This document shows, piece by piece, positions 14,649 through 28,484 of a stretch of 64,000 nucleotides of DNA. This DNA is from Dermatophagoides farinae. Lineage: Eukaryota; Arthropoda; Arachnida; Sarcoptiformes; Pyroglyphidae. Location: the NCBI RefSeq assembly GCF_024713945.1, contig NC_134686.1, positions 3,248,001 through 3,312,000 on the forward strand, read 5' to 3'. The stretch's first letter is position 1, and each line of letters starts with the position of its first letter. The translations under genes and the position numbers were made by a program. The notes beneath the pieces were generated by a model. That model was not told where the DNA came from, searched no databases, and saw only the letters and a program-made list of their open reading frames with translations.

Positions 14649-15025
14649 ATTGTCGTTGTTGAATGAATAGAAACCGAATCAAGTGTGTATTTTAATTTCA
14701 ATATGGTGAGGCTTTCATTGTTGGCTTTGTTTTTCATTCATTTTTTTTCCATTGAAAATCAACGAAACTGATATATTCTAAGGTCATGGATAGGTTTCTT
14801 TCGTAGCTATCTAATCACATTTAGTATGCTATGTATGATATGTAGGATGTTTGTCGATTCTTGTTGTTGTTCATTGAATTTTTTTCGTATTGAAGATTTT
14901 CTGTTTGTTTATTCTTTCTGTCCAACTACTACTACTGATATTGTATGTATTAAAGATGAATGAATAGATAATACTCCTGATTATTTTATTATTATTATTC
15001 AACGAGATTCTTTGAACCTTTTGAT

Positions 15026-15052
15026 CACACACACACACACACACACACACAC
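15026..15052. repeat. CA microsatellite
   Basis: Perfect (CA)n tract of about 27 bases. Confidence 0.95.
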
Positions 15053-15466
15053 TATTTGATGTATTCGGTTCGTTAAAGGCGTTTTTCTTATTTCTGTTGG
15101 TCGTTGACATATCTTATCTGAAATTTTTTGTTGCTCAATGAATGAATTCTGTGATTTCATTTTGCAATTTTTTTCTTCAACCATATGGATAAGTCTTTGA
15201 GACACTCGTCCATGCAATGTATATCTCGAATAGATCTGGTGGTGTTTATTCGGTTGGTTTAATTTTTGAATAATTTTTCCTTTTTTACTTGGCTCGATTT
15301 GTCGGCTGAATAATTGCTTTATTGCCAACGAGCAGCATCTGATTTAAATTTGAATGATGATTGAAGAAGTACTTAGATTATCACTTTATATGAAGTGAAA
15401 AGAAAAATATTCGGATATATCAAAATATAATTTTGCCTGTTTGTCATTGATATTAGTGTGAGATCA

Positions 15467-15499
<33 letters not shown>

Positions 15500-15500
15500 T
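15467..15500. repeat. GA microsatellite
   Basis: (AG)n of about 26 bases followed by an interrupted GCGAGAGA end. Confidence 0.9.
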
Positions 15501-18500
15501 TGGAGAAAAAAAAGGTCAAAGGGAATACATAACCATGGATATCGAATTTCTTTGGATGCAAAGACGAAAATTATGATTAATTTAATTAATTTTTTTCTTT
15601 TAAAATTTTGTGATCATCATCGCCAACTGATAAGTGGAAATAAGATTTATGCTACAAGATCCTGTCATCATCAAATTTTTCCTTTTTTATTCATATTTTT
15701 ATCATCATTCGTCTTGGCAGTCGTTTCTTTCGACCTGAATTTGATTTTTCATGAAAATTTAAATATTTGAAAGTGTCCACAATCATTTAGACATTCACAT
15801 GATAAATATGTATGTTTGTTACTGTGAGTGTGTGTGTGACAAAAACGATTGGTTCCGTTCTAGTTTAATAATATATATGGTTTTCACACCATTCTATTTT
15901 TGTCTTGTCATATTTATAGAGAATTTTCTTTGATTTGATTTGTTTTGTTTTGTTTTTCAAATCGAATGAAATTTTTCTCATTCCAAAAGTGTTGAAACCA
16001 ATCCAGTCAACAACAACGATGATGATGTAATGAAACTTGCCAATTGCCGGATGTTTGTGTGTGCTGGGTGATGAAAAAAATCGTTTTCCATCATTGATGA
16101 TGATGATGATGACAAAAATCTTTCGAAAATGGTTGTTTTTTGGTTGATTTAAACGCATTTCGGAAACAACGATGACAATAATAATAACAACAATAAAATT
16201 TAATGCGGAAAATTTCTTTACTTTCATTCAATTCAAATTTTTTAGCCATAAAAATTGCTTGATTTTTCTCTAACTAATACATTCGAATTGCCATACAACA
16301 CACACACATGGAATAATGGTAAATTCATTCATTCATTCAAACCATATAATCGATTGATATTTTTGTTCTCCTCACATTGTTTTGGCTTTTTCTGTTTCTT
16401 TTTTGGTGACATTTATTCATTTTTTTATTATTGAATTTTATAAAGCAGAGAGAAATTTTTCTCAGCCACCGAGAAGACTAGGGTAGTGTTGTGTTGTGTT
16501 TTGTTATTTTGCTTGAAATCATTTCGATCCAAAAAAATTTCATTTGATTTATTTGATCTATTTTTTCTTTTGGTCTTGATGATCATAGGTCTATTATCAC
16601 CATTTTTCACCATTCTTTATTTTCCATTTTGGGCACGGTTTCTGGATCGTTAATGATGAACGCTTGTTACCTGTGTGCATGAGTAGTGCAGTGAAAATTG
16701 TGGTCCCCACTGTTACCTTTCTCCTTCTTCTTTATTTCTGTTCACTTTTTCATTGAATTGATCATTGATAATGGTGATGGTCATTGATTTTGACTTTTTT
16801 GCAACAACCTGAATGAATGAGTGAATGAGCGACCCTCTCAATTCTTATTTTTTCCTCTGTTGATTGAAAGCTTTTTCTTTCTTGTTGTTGTTCGTATGTC
16901 ATATACGTTATGTGAAATACAATTTCAGCAGTCCTGGTCGTCGATTTTTTATTTTATTTTGACCTTTGTATTCACCAATGATTTTCTCATTGTAGATTGA
17001 AAAAAAAGATTGAGAAAAAAATGTCGTATGCTCATACACACACACAAAGAGCAAAGAACGATCAAAAAACTATTCAGGCGAACCATCATCATCACATATG
17101 AAACAGTTTTCTAAAGTCATTTTTTCCTCAGAAAACGAGTACTTGTTATAAGAAAGTTTCATTCCTTTAGATCCGAAAAGGATTGAATACCGAAATTTCA
17201 AACATTGAATTCAATTCTTTTGTTCGTTCATTGCTTTCTCAGCTATGAATGTCACACTAACAAATACATTAGATGGCAGTGAAATTCTTGTTTTTTTTTA
17301 GAAAAATTCATTTTGCCTTGATGAATTCAATTCCGAACAATTGTAATGTCCCTAACACCAATCACCCATAATGATCTTGATGATGATTAATTATTGATTT
17401 TTTTCACCAACAAAAAATGATCAAAAGAATTGGTAGCCAAGAAGGCGTTATCTAGATGTGATGTTCTAGTATGGTGAAACGGAATTTAAATTCCTTAATA
17501 GAAAATATTTGAGAAAATTATTAATGATGTGATGATCATGATATGATGAACATCAATGAAATGAAATTATACAGCAAAATTTCAGAAATACTCAGACCAC
17601 TTTGTTGGTGACATTCGACGTGTGGTGGTCTAACCTCAGCACATCAACATCACTAATCATTATTATATCACTGGATTTAATGTATGCATCGTTGTCATTG
17701 TTTTATTATTGTTATATTGGACTCATTTTTTGGTTTCTTCTTTATGACAAATTGTCCTCATCATCATCATCGTTTCGTTTCCATGGGTGCCACACATGGT
17801 TATATCCATTTTAAATTCAATTTCAATACTTGCTCACTGTGTTTTTGTTTTGTATTCACGCAATATTGTACTAGCATGATAATGATGATGATCACATCAT
17901 CACATTTCGTATTTTTTTCAGGATAAAAATAATGATCCAAAATAAAGACTGTAATGTGATTGTGGATGTGGATTGTATTATTTTCCTGAATACGATGAAT
18001 GGATGATGATTGTCGTTGTCTTTTGTTTTTTCTCTATTTGTGTGTGCGTTCTCTATTACACACAGTGCAAAGTTCATTTCATTCGTTGATGATGATGATG
18101 ATGATCGCTTTTTTATTGCTGTTTACCAAAAAAAAGAGTTAGTTGACCCGACAAAAGAAAAGGCAAAGAGAGAAAGAGGTTTCTCATTTGATTTTCATGT
18201 AAAGTAAGTTTTTTTTACAATAGTTTGTTTATACCTTTTTCAATGTGCAGAAGCGGTAGCACGATTATCATCATAATAATTCCATAGATTCGGAACAAAT
18301 GTTTTGTCAATCACATTGTCATCGTCATTATTTTTAAAAAATTGTCGATTTCTAATTTTTCCTTTTTTTCATCATCTCGCTTTCTTTCGTTTCGTTTCGT
18401 TTCTTTTCTTTTATCATCATTCGATCATTCGATAATAATAATAATACCTGGTTGAATAAAGTGGCAATATGGATTTTTGGCACAATTTTCTTATTTTGTG

Positions 18501-19420
18501 ACCACATTGTCCGATAGAGAAAATGAGTTGTTCCGGTTTACAGTTTACAGTTGAAATTATCATTTTGAAAAGAAACAAATTTCGTTTTTTTCAAATCGAA
18601 AAGGAAAAAATTTCGTATTGAAAAGGTTTCATTTATTATAAATATAATCGATTAATTGATGATCGATACAATCGAAAAAAATCCTAACCAAGAAGAAACC
18701 ATTTCCTTTCTAATTGAACGATGCTGATGCTGATGATGATAATGGTCATCAATCCGAAATCTAAGCAGCATTACATGAACATCATTGTTCTATTGGTCGT
18801 TTTGTGTATATACCTGAAAGATGCAATGTAATAATAATAAAATAAAAATGTTTAAATCATTACATGTGTATGCAATCCTTTTTTCTTTATTTGACTGGAT
18901 TGCACACACACACACACACATTGATTTGAACTTGATGATCATCATTATCATTTAATGGTCGGCTTTTTTCAAGTTCTTTTATTCTTATGACATTTAAATA
19001 TTTGAATTCGATGATGATGATGATTTTTCTGGATTCAAAACAATTGTACTTTGTGTGTGTGTATGTGTGTGTGTGATTGTTTATAATGAGAATGATGATG
19101 ATGATGATAATCATTGTTTTATTTGGAAATAAGAGGATCGAAAGAAAATTAATTTTAATGCTTGCCAAACATACACACACAAACAAACACGCAGACACCA
19201 TATACGATTGTTCTAATTGTTTTTTCTTTCGAGCATCATTTTTCTCTCGGTTAATCATATTATTATTGTGATCAACATCAAATTGACAATCGAATGTCCA
19301 ACATTCCAGACATCTGATTATTTATTATTTAAATTTGAATTTGATTCGTTTCCAGAGAGAGAACGAGAGATGTGATACAGTTTTCGATTCAAAATGATGA
19401 TTATGAAATGGTTTTCCATT

Positions 19421-19442
19421 ATCATCATCATCATCATCATCA
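19421..19442. repeat. ATC trinucleotide repeat
   Basis: Seven tandem ATC triplets, typical of the repeat class that dominates this window. Confidence 0.9.
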
Positions 19443-19488
19443 CCATGATCAAAATGAATCCAGATTTTGGTTATGATGTGGATGATAA

Positions 19489-20187
19489 TCATCATTATCA
19501 TCATCATCACGTTTTACATGTTCCAAAAAATGTTGTTTTCTCAAAATGAACATTCATTCATTTCTTTCATGGGGAAATGAAAACAACAATGAAGAAAAAC
19601 GGACAAGACTTGAATGTCTAATGAAACGGTCGTCGTTCGATCCATTGATCAAAATAAACAAACAAATGAACAAAAACAACAACGAAAAATTCACTCGTTG
19701 GATCCAAAAGCAATGTGTAAAAACAATTATCAAACACAAAAATGTCCAAAATGAATGAAAAATGATTCGTTCATATATGACAGCATCAACGGCGCGCAGG
19801 TTTCATTGGGTTTTTTATTCGGTTTTTTCTTTCTGGCAAAGCGATTTTTCTTCATTTCAATTATTTGCCTGCTTTGTTGTTGATCAAATTTTGGACAACG
19901 ATGATGACGATGATGAACTTAATTTGGTCGAATGGGCCGCTGCCATGTTGCGCATCAACCATTATGTCTACGATCATGATGATGGAACGAGCCCATTTCA
20001 TTTAGCCAACATAGATTGTTTGTTTGTTTGTTACATGATGAAACAGTTTAAAGTGAACCGTTGCCCATTGGAGCATAAATTATCATCTTTTTTATTTATT
20101 TATTTATTATCATCGAATCGAAAAGAAAACAAAAAGACCATGAAAGCAGTGAGAGCATTTAGGCGAGGTAACACTGGGTCTGGTTGA
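19489..20187 (+). other. Long frame with one internal TGA; doubtful gene
   Basis: One reading frame stays open from 19489 to 20187 except for a single TGA at 19756-19758. The upstream part has an ATG at 19546 and 70 codons; the next ATG is at 19762 and gives 141 codons. The product is polar and Asn/Lys-rich at first, then has aromatic-rich stretches and an acidic Asp run. I recognise no domain, signal peptide or splice pattern. The length is more than expected in such AT-rich DNA but similar frames arise here from repeats. It may be chance, a degraded gene, or a selenocysteine/readthrough case; chance is most likely. Confidence 0.15.
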
Positions 20188-21351
20188 CGAATGATACGTG
20201 TTTTTTGTTTTTCAATCTTATCATGCAAATTTTTCCCAGTTGATTATTAAATGAATACGACCGTTTAGCATCATTAGGTATTAATCTATTGATTGATTTG
20301 GATTTGGATAAAATTTCTCGTTTACGACAACAAACCAACTAAACGATTGAAATAGATTTGCATTGCCACCGGATATGTTTCTTTTCTGCTTTCGTTTAAT
20401 TTATTGATAATTTATTCAGAAGAAATTCCTCGTTGTTGTCGGAAAATGGCTTCCAACTTTGACATTTCCTTTGGGCACTTTCACTTGGAAATAAATCTTG
20501 AAAGCAAAAAAGATTAATCTTTTGTCTTTTATCTTTCCATTATTCTTCTTCATTCTTTGTTGTTGTTGATTTCACATAAATCACTGAAATCGATCAATTT
20601 GAACAATAAATAGCACACACAATACACAATACAGTAGTAGTGACCAACTAGAAAAAAATATGAGACCTCTAGGCAAAACGATTGATCCGAATCGATTGTC
20701 ATCTTCGACAACAAAAGGATTAAATACAACATAAACAAAATAAGCTAATCAATCAGATGAATTTTTGTCAAGATTTTCTTTTTTCGACTCGAATCGATCC
20801 ACCTTTTTAATTCCGTGTTTGGAAGATGGTTTTAAGACGTAACATTTTTTTGAAAGAAAAGATAAGCGTTATACAATAGTAGATCACTTGGTCATCTTCA
20901 AATCTAATCTAGATCAAATCGGTACACACACAGATCATCCTCAGGCACCTTTGTATGGAATGAAAACAGATATGAGTAGAAAAAAAATTCAACAGAGGGA
21001 AAAAGGTAGCCCATTGGTTCGATCACTTGCTGTATTTTTTGGATTAGAGTCTTTGAATATTTTTTTCCTTGATGAGGATGGTGGCATCTTCATCCAATTA
21101 TAATCATCATCATCAGCATAATAACGTTATCAGACGAAATAGAAGAGGGAGGCTTTTCTTTCTCTCACTCGATGTTATATAAACACCAAACATCATCATC
21201 ATTGATGACCAACTGGCCGCCATTTCATCCAGATGAGGATGATAATGATGATCAAATCCTCAATTCAATCGACCTGAATGGAATAAGAAATGGATTGGAT
21301 AGATACATGTACTTGGTAATAATTATTATATGATGTTAATATTGCAGTTGT

Positions 21352-21376
21352 TGATGATGATGATGATGATGATGAT
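21352..21376. repeat. GAT trinucleotide repeat
   Basis: Eight tandem GAT triplets. Confidence 0.9.
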
Positions 21377-22342
21377 CGGAAAGAAATTCGGTTATTCATT
21401 TTCATCTTGACAATGTGGATGATGATATCCACCATCTCATCATCATCATTTTCCTTCTTCCTCCTTTTTTAACGATTTTGGGTTACATTGTTTTTCATGT
21501 TATGTATTAATTATGGTTTTGGATTCAAGATGCTAAGCCTTTTTTCGGTGTATTAATTCATTGATTATTTCAAGATGAGATAATCTTTTTTGGTGCCTTT
21601 TTTCTGACCATTTTCTTGATAAATGTTTTCAATTTCTTTCAAGTAGTAAAATTAGATCAGATCTGGATTTTTTTTCATTGTTTTCTTGTTCAGCGGCCAT
21701 TGTTGTGGTTATTATTGATTTTGTTTCTTAATTAAGACAATTTCGGTTAATTTTACTGCCTTTTTGTTTTCTTGATTAGAAAATTGAAGATAGAAAAATT
21801 CCAAACTTTACCTGTGTGTGTGTGTGTCCTGCTACCGACTTGAATGCTCTTGTATTGCTCATTTTCAATGAAAGAAGAAATAATGATAAAAATTAAACCA
21901 AGTCAGGTTAATTGCCGTCGTTTTATCGTAATAAAAATGGTATATTCACAATTGATCACGTTTTATTGGTTGGTTGAATTTATTTTGTGTGTGTGTTTGT
22001 GTTTGATATTGGAAAGAAAATCAATGCTTTATTATTTCAATCAAACCACTCCAATAGAATGGAAATCTAGGCTAATCAATTTTCTTCTGTTTGTACACAA
22101 TGTTACGAATCATTCGCTAAATATTAACATGAAAAAGTTGTAACTCCTTAAAAATAGTCCAGTCTGTACCGACAATTCTTCAGTGATTGACTTTTTTCTT
22201 TTTTGATCGAATTTAAAACTTTTGAAATTCTATTGTTGCTGTGTTTGTTTGTTTGTTTGTTTTATTGGAAAACAAAAACAAAAAGTTTTAAAAGTCCACC
22301 ATCTAAATTGTGAGTGGAAACTCAATTACAAACAGCAAACAG

Positions 22343-22367
22343 ACACACACACACACACACACACACA
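22343..22367. repeat. CA microsatellite
   Basis: Perfect (AC)n of about 25 bases. Confidence 0.9.
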
Positions 22368-25300
22368 GAGATACTTGACCCAAGTTTTTTTTGATCCAAA
22401 AATTTCATTTGAAAGATTTCTGTGTTTTCATCATTTTCATTTCGACTAGAAACTACAGAGCTTGTTTCATTCACTAATAACCCTTTTTTCTTGAAAAAAA
22501 ACATTCACACAGACAAAAAGCCGATAATATTGATTATCATCTAATACTAACACATTTTGTTTTTTCTCTCTGTTTAGATTTGAATGTGAATGAATAAATA
22601 AATGGTGACATCTTTACACACAACAACAATTTCATCGTTTTGATCTTTTTTTGTGTTTAAGTAATTTTTGTGACTTCAATCTTTGTATATTTATCACCAA
22701 AAAAAAATCCCATCATCATCATTCTGTTCCTACTGCTTTTGTTTGGGTAAGTTTCAATTCCTCTGGATGAGCGATTAAATGTATGTAAAAAGTGGTTAAT
22801 CGTCTTAGCTATTTTCCTTTGAATCTTTTAAAATTTTGTTTAACCGAATTGAAAAAAAACCTTTTTCCTTCTTTTTCCAGTTGTTTTTTTTTGCAATGCA
22901 TGATGTGTGTAATCGCCGAAATGGTCGCATTTTTTTTTTGTTTTGATATTTGCGAAAAACAATTTCTTTTTATGAATTTTAAAATATGAATCCAATGAGT
23001 TGCCATTATTTTTGTCTCTGTATATTCATGAATCTCACGATTCACATCCGCAAAAATTGATTCATTTTTTTCTGAAATGAAATGAAATGTCGACAATCTT
23101 TATTTTTAAGCCACTCATTCATCATTGAGTTCTATTGTATAAAATTGTACATCTTATCCATTCATTCGTGATGATGATCATTTTTATTAATGTTTCCAAC
23201 ATGAAACAGGACTTTAATCGACCAAGATTCTGCTGACCATGGCAAAGATACATATCATATAATTTTTTTTTCTGGTTTTTTATTATCCAATGTTCATGCG
23301 ATGATTATGTGGCTTCATGATGATCAGGATGATGGTGGCGGTGGACTGAATGACAAATTCTTTCCTCTTCACTGGTTGTTCAACCAACACACTGAAACAG
23401 TATTTTGATACTGGAGAAAAATTGTTCTTTTCTACCAGCCGCCCATGGAAGAAAATATCTTCTATTCGATACTTCCGACCGGTGGTAATCGAAATTTCTT
23501 TTTGTTTTGTTTCTTATTTTTATTTATTATATCCCATTTGTACTCTCTCTTTTTGTACATGTGTACAACAATAGTGATTCTTGTTGTTTGTGAAGTTGTT
23601 GTTGTGCCGAAATGAATTTCTAAACACACCGGATTCCTATAACGTTTTAGACGGACGACGAAAAACAACAACAACAACAATGATGTTACAATAATAAACG
23701 AAGCAATAGAATGTGAATACAAAGATCGTCGAAGATTTATGATTATTCTTCTCCCTTCCAATCAGCCATCCAGGCTAACCAACCGACCAAATAACAACAA
23801 CAACAACAACAACAAACACACTTATAAATGGACGAGATCCTGGAACAACTTTTTTTTTGGTTCCAAAGTTTTTTCTTTTTTACTCTCCTGTTTTTGTTTT
23901 TCTTGTATTTAGACCATTTTCTCCCTCTCCTAGAGGATCACTTTCGGAATTGTTTGTTTGAATGTTTTTTTTCCAAACTAAACTCAATGAAATGAGGGTG
24001 AGAAACAACTAAATAAATCCGTGAAAAAAGAATCCCCAATGAAACTGAAAACAAATCGAAAAAAGTAAACGAAAAAAAAAATGAAATTCTTTCGGCCATC
24101 ATTTGGATCTGCTTTGTTCCTATTTGTTCGTTTGTTCTGGTTTAGAGTGTTTGTATTTGTATAAATTGAGCACGTTTTCACTGCTTTGTTTTGTTTCACA
24201 CAAAATTGACTGAAAGAAAATATTAAGCCGAATTTTTTCTTTGTCTTGAAACGCACACAACATCAAATCACATTTCATATGACAGAATGTTTACTTTGGT
24301 TGTTTAAAATTCTTCAATTTTTCTCGTTCAAGTTTCGAATTGTCTATCGATCGATTCTTTTCGATGGAAAACAGTTACAAAAAATTTGTTTGTTCATTGT
24401 TTTTCACATTAATCGATTTGATTGATTGATTGAATTGAATTGAATTTTATTCTTGCATTTTGAATCGAATCAAATCGAAAAAATGTCGGCCATGGATTCT
24501 TGCTTGAAAATTAAAATTAGAAAATTCTTCTTTCCTCATTCATAATAAAGTATCCATGGATGTTTCTTTTGTTTATGTTTGGCTGCTCATTGCTGTATCG
24601 ATTATTTTTTTGTTTTTTCGATCAAATTATCGATCGATTCCTGTACATAGAACATTTCCTTAGATTCTTATTATTGGTTTTTATTATTATTATTATTATA
24701 TGATGTTGGCGTAAACTGCAAATTTTGATTGGGTTATATCACACATCCGAAGCACTGAGCAAATATAATAATCATAATGTGTGTTGTTTTCATGAAAATC
24801 CCTGAAAAAAGCAAAATGCTTAGCTAAGCTTAGAGAATCCTTTTTGTTGTTGTTGTTGGTTTATTTTTCGATTGTGTACATCGTACTGTTTTGTCTGTTT
24901 GTTTATTTGTTCCATGGATTGTCTTTGCTGAATCTTTTTTTCTTTCTCTTTCGTGGATCGTGCTCGACAATGGTACTGATTCCCAATAGAAAACCGTTTT
25001 TGTTTTTGGATGATTCTGCGAATTTATTTTTCTCGTGTTTCGTGTGTGTTTTGGGTGTGTTTGAAAATTGTATAACTTGCTCGTAAAGAAACTAGTGGAT
25101 TTTCTTCTTTTTCATTTGGCCCAATGTCAAGTCTAAGATGATGATGTTGATGGTTTTGAATAGTTTTTTTCTTCCTTTATCATCATCATCATCATTAATC
25201 TAATTTATTAAAGTTTTTTCCTTTGTTGACTAAAATCAAACGATGAAACGAACCGATTTCGTATGAATTCTGTCGATTGATTTTATCTTCCGACAACAAC

Positions 25301-28300
25301 AACGAAAATGTTCTTACCTATGATTTTTCATTCTCCATCATTGAATCTATTGTTCAATTTGTTATGGAAAGTTTTCAAGTTTTTTCTCTGTTCATTCTTG
25401 AATATTCAAACAACGAAAAAAAAAATTCAAATTGATGATAAAAAGTTGAAACTTTTTCTACAAGTTTGTTTTGAATTAGTTGACTTTACATCATTCATGA
25501 ATCATGAATTTATGGCTGAATGAAATAATTGAAAAAGAAAACATAAAATACCACTCGAGAATCTTTTTTGCTTGATGATGATTCAAAAATCATTACCGAT
25601 CCAAGCCATATGGGCGCCTTCAATAATGATGATAATTTTGAAATGTAAAAAAATGTCATTTGTGCCAATGTGAATGGTGGATACTTTTTTCTGTTGTTGC
25701 TGTCACTATTTTAGTGACACACACTATTATGTGTTGTGTTCTATGTATCGAAGAAAAAAATTTTCAACCATCATTCTATTGTCGTTCGTTATGATGAAAT
25801 GAATGGATCCAATTTTTTTTGTCGTTTTTCCTTTTTTCTATTGTCTCGTTCTTTTTAGAGAATGTGCTTGACGGTCGCCTAGTGGCCATCATCATCATCA
25901 TCATCATGATCATCGTCATCAGCACCATCGACAGGAAAAATGAATGAATGAATTGAAAAGATTTTTTTTCTTCCTTCACTTCATTCATTGGTTATCCCAA
26001 AATATAGCACCCTTGGTTACACCACTATTAATTTTCCCATTTCTTTCCGTTGTTGTTGTCGTTGCTGAAACAGTTGAAACGATGGTGATCATCATCATCA
26101 TCATCATTCATAACCAGGCGACACGTCTGTTTCTGTTTCTGGTTCTGTTTCATTCATTCATTCATTTTTCTTTCATTTGAAATGAGAAATGAAAAGAGAA
26201 TGATTGAATCGATGAACGAAGATGGAAAATGAATGGCTGAATTAAATTGAATGAATTCTGAAAAGAGAGAATTTCGAAAAACGAAATAGACAAGATGAAA
26301 AGAATCCGTGGCAAATTCGAGAAAAGAAGCATCTTTCTTTGAAAATAATAATAATTTTTCCTATTATTAATTCTTTCAGTTCAGTTTCAGTTCTATTCTA
26401 GTCTCATATCATCATCAGTTTCGATGATGAAGCAAATCATCATCATTCGAATTCCCGAAAGATTTCAACTTTCAGATAGATTTCCTAAGCGTATGAAGTT
26501 TCTGTGAGAATAATAAAATTCATTTTTCTTATTTTCTTTCCATCATAATCATCAAATAGATCCAGAATGAGATGGTAATCTGGTTCTTTTGAAAAATTTT
26601 TTCTCGAAAGGATTGTCGAAAGTTTCGATATAGCAAATGAATTCAGTAAATTTTTTTCTTTGGTTCTGGTGTTGACATGTTTTTCATTGCTCTTTTTTCC
26701 TTTTGTTTTTTGTTAGAAATTTTTTTTTTCATTAATCAGTGTGCTGTGTGTTGACTGGATTTTCATAGAAATTTTTTTCGTTGTTGTTTTGAATCATTGC
26801 TGACGAAGGCGACCATCGTGAATCTAATGATTCGAATAATGTTGTCGTGTGACTGTCGCATAACATCATTGACGATGATCATAATAATGGAACGTAACAA
26901 AATGACCAGTGAACACAGCCAGAACCAAACGATGGGTTTTATGATGATGAGGATATTTATTTTTCTCACACCATTGACTATGTGTGTGTGTATTGCGCAA
27001 AACATTATTTATTGTTTATTACCAACGATGCCCTTTCAATATTTTTTTTATGTTTCAAATAGCCCACCAACCATGGTGAGAGAATAAAAGAAACATATCA
27101 CACATGCAAAATGAATTCACAAGAAATCTATGATTTCGGAAGTCCAGTTCAAGAGAGAAAAAATCCAACCCAATTCATTTTTGTCGTTATGATTATTGTT
27201 GGTTTCCCATTGATTATCATTATTTTCATTGTTGTTGATGATCAGATTCATTATTTAGATTATTTGGTTTTTTTCTGATTTGATTCGGAAACGAGAAAAG
27301 CGGTAACTAGTTCATTATAAATGTTTTATTTTTACTTGTTGGAACAATAATAACGAATGGAAATTAAAAATGGTCAACGATTAGCTTTGTTTTGTCATAT
27401 TTTTTTGAAATCAAGAACACCGGAACATTCTACATTTCTACATGACAACCGTGAAATTCATGTGAAAATTACAGCACGAGTTGTTTTTAAATTTTTTGTT
27501 TGGTTTTTTTTCATTCCTGTACAGAATATTTGCATTTCATTTTTCATTCCATACATAGGCGACTAATATGAAATGAGAAATATTGAGAAAAATATGAAAA
27601 AAAGAAAATCCATTACCAATATCAAATGATGAGGATGATGGTTGACTAAAATATCAAGATAGTATAGGAAAAAGGAAATTTCTTCCGAGAATTTCATATT
27701 TGAATTTCGTTTTCGTTCAATCTCAAGTTCAGTTAAAAGAACATGGAATTTATTTGATTTGATTTGATGATTTCCAATTTTTTTCTTCCACTTTTCTTCT
27801 TGTTCTTGTTCCTGTTCCAGTTACAATTTGTTGGTTTGTTTGTTGTGCTCAAAGCACATTCAGTTTTCATCGAAGAATTTTTTCTCTTTTTTTTTCATCA
27901 TGGCTTTTTTAAAATTTATGAGATGAAAGATTTTCGTTGACTAGGTCGACATCTAAGATGCCATTTAATATGTGTATGTCTTTTTTGGCCATAATATTAG
28001 CATTCTGAATGCTGTTTGTCGAAACAAAAATTCTCAGGATTTTCCCTATATAGAAAAACCGTAGTTATACTATAGTAGTAGTAGTGAGTAGTGGTGATTA
28101 CGGTTGGCCATGGCCTATGATGTGATGTTTGAATTCCTTTCCACGTCTAAGGTTTTTTCCTCTTTTCTCCGGTTGTCATGAATTTGTTGTGTTTGCCATG
28201 ACTGAGTGAGAGATTTTTCAGTTTCTGATTTGCATTATGATTACAGATTTTTTGGCACTATGTCACCGTCTACTGTAATGCTATACTGCTACTATTCCAT

Positions 28301-28391
28301 CTATTTCGATCCAGGAACTTGGTGGTGGAAAAAGAGAAAAAATTTATTTAGAATCAAACGAAAAACACTAAAGTCCAAATAACACATTGAA

Positions 28392-28484
28392 CAGTTTATT
28401 CGTTTTGAGTTTTGCGAATAAACTGAAAATTTGAAAACGCGATTCTTTATGGTTCAAGTTACATTTTACATTTTTAATGTAAAA
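28392..28484. repeat. Two adjacent perfect hairpins
   Basis: The first has 11-bp arms at 28392-28402 and 28415-28425 with a 12-nt loop. The second has 9-bp arms at 28464-28472 and 28476-28484 with a 3-nt loop. Confidence 0.75.

Larger units (their letters stand above)
1..19488. other. Non-coding region, no supported gene
   Basis: I find no open frame here with convincing coding character, splice pattern or recognisable domain. Frames of 60-140 codons occur on both strands, but most lack an ATG and are made of Phe/Leu/Ile/Ser or of translated GAT, ATC, GTT and TG repeats, which simply avoid stop codons. The stretch holds many microsatellites and a few perfect hairpins (listed separately). No tRNA, rRNA or transposase is recognisable. 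It could be intergenic, or 5' intron and enhancer DNA of the latrophilin gene that starts at about 32.3 kb. Confidence 0.6.
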
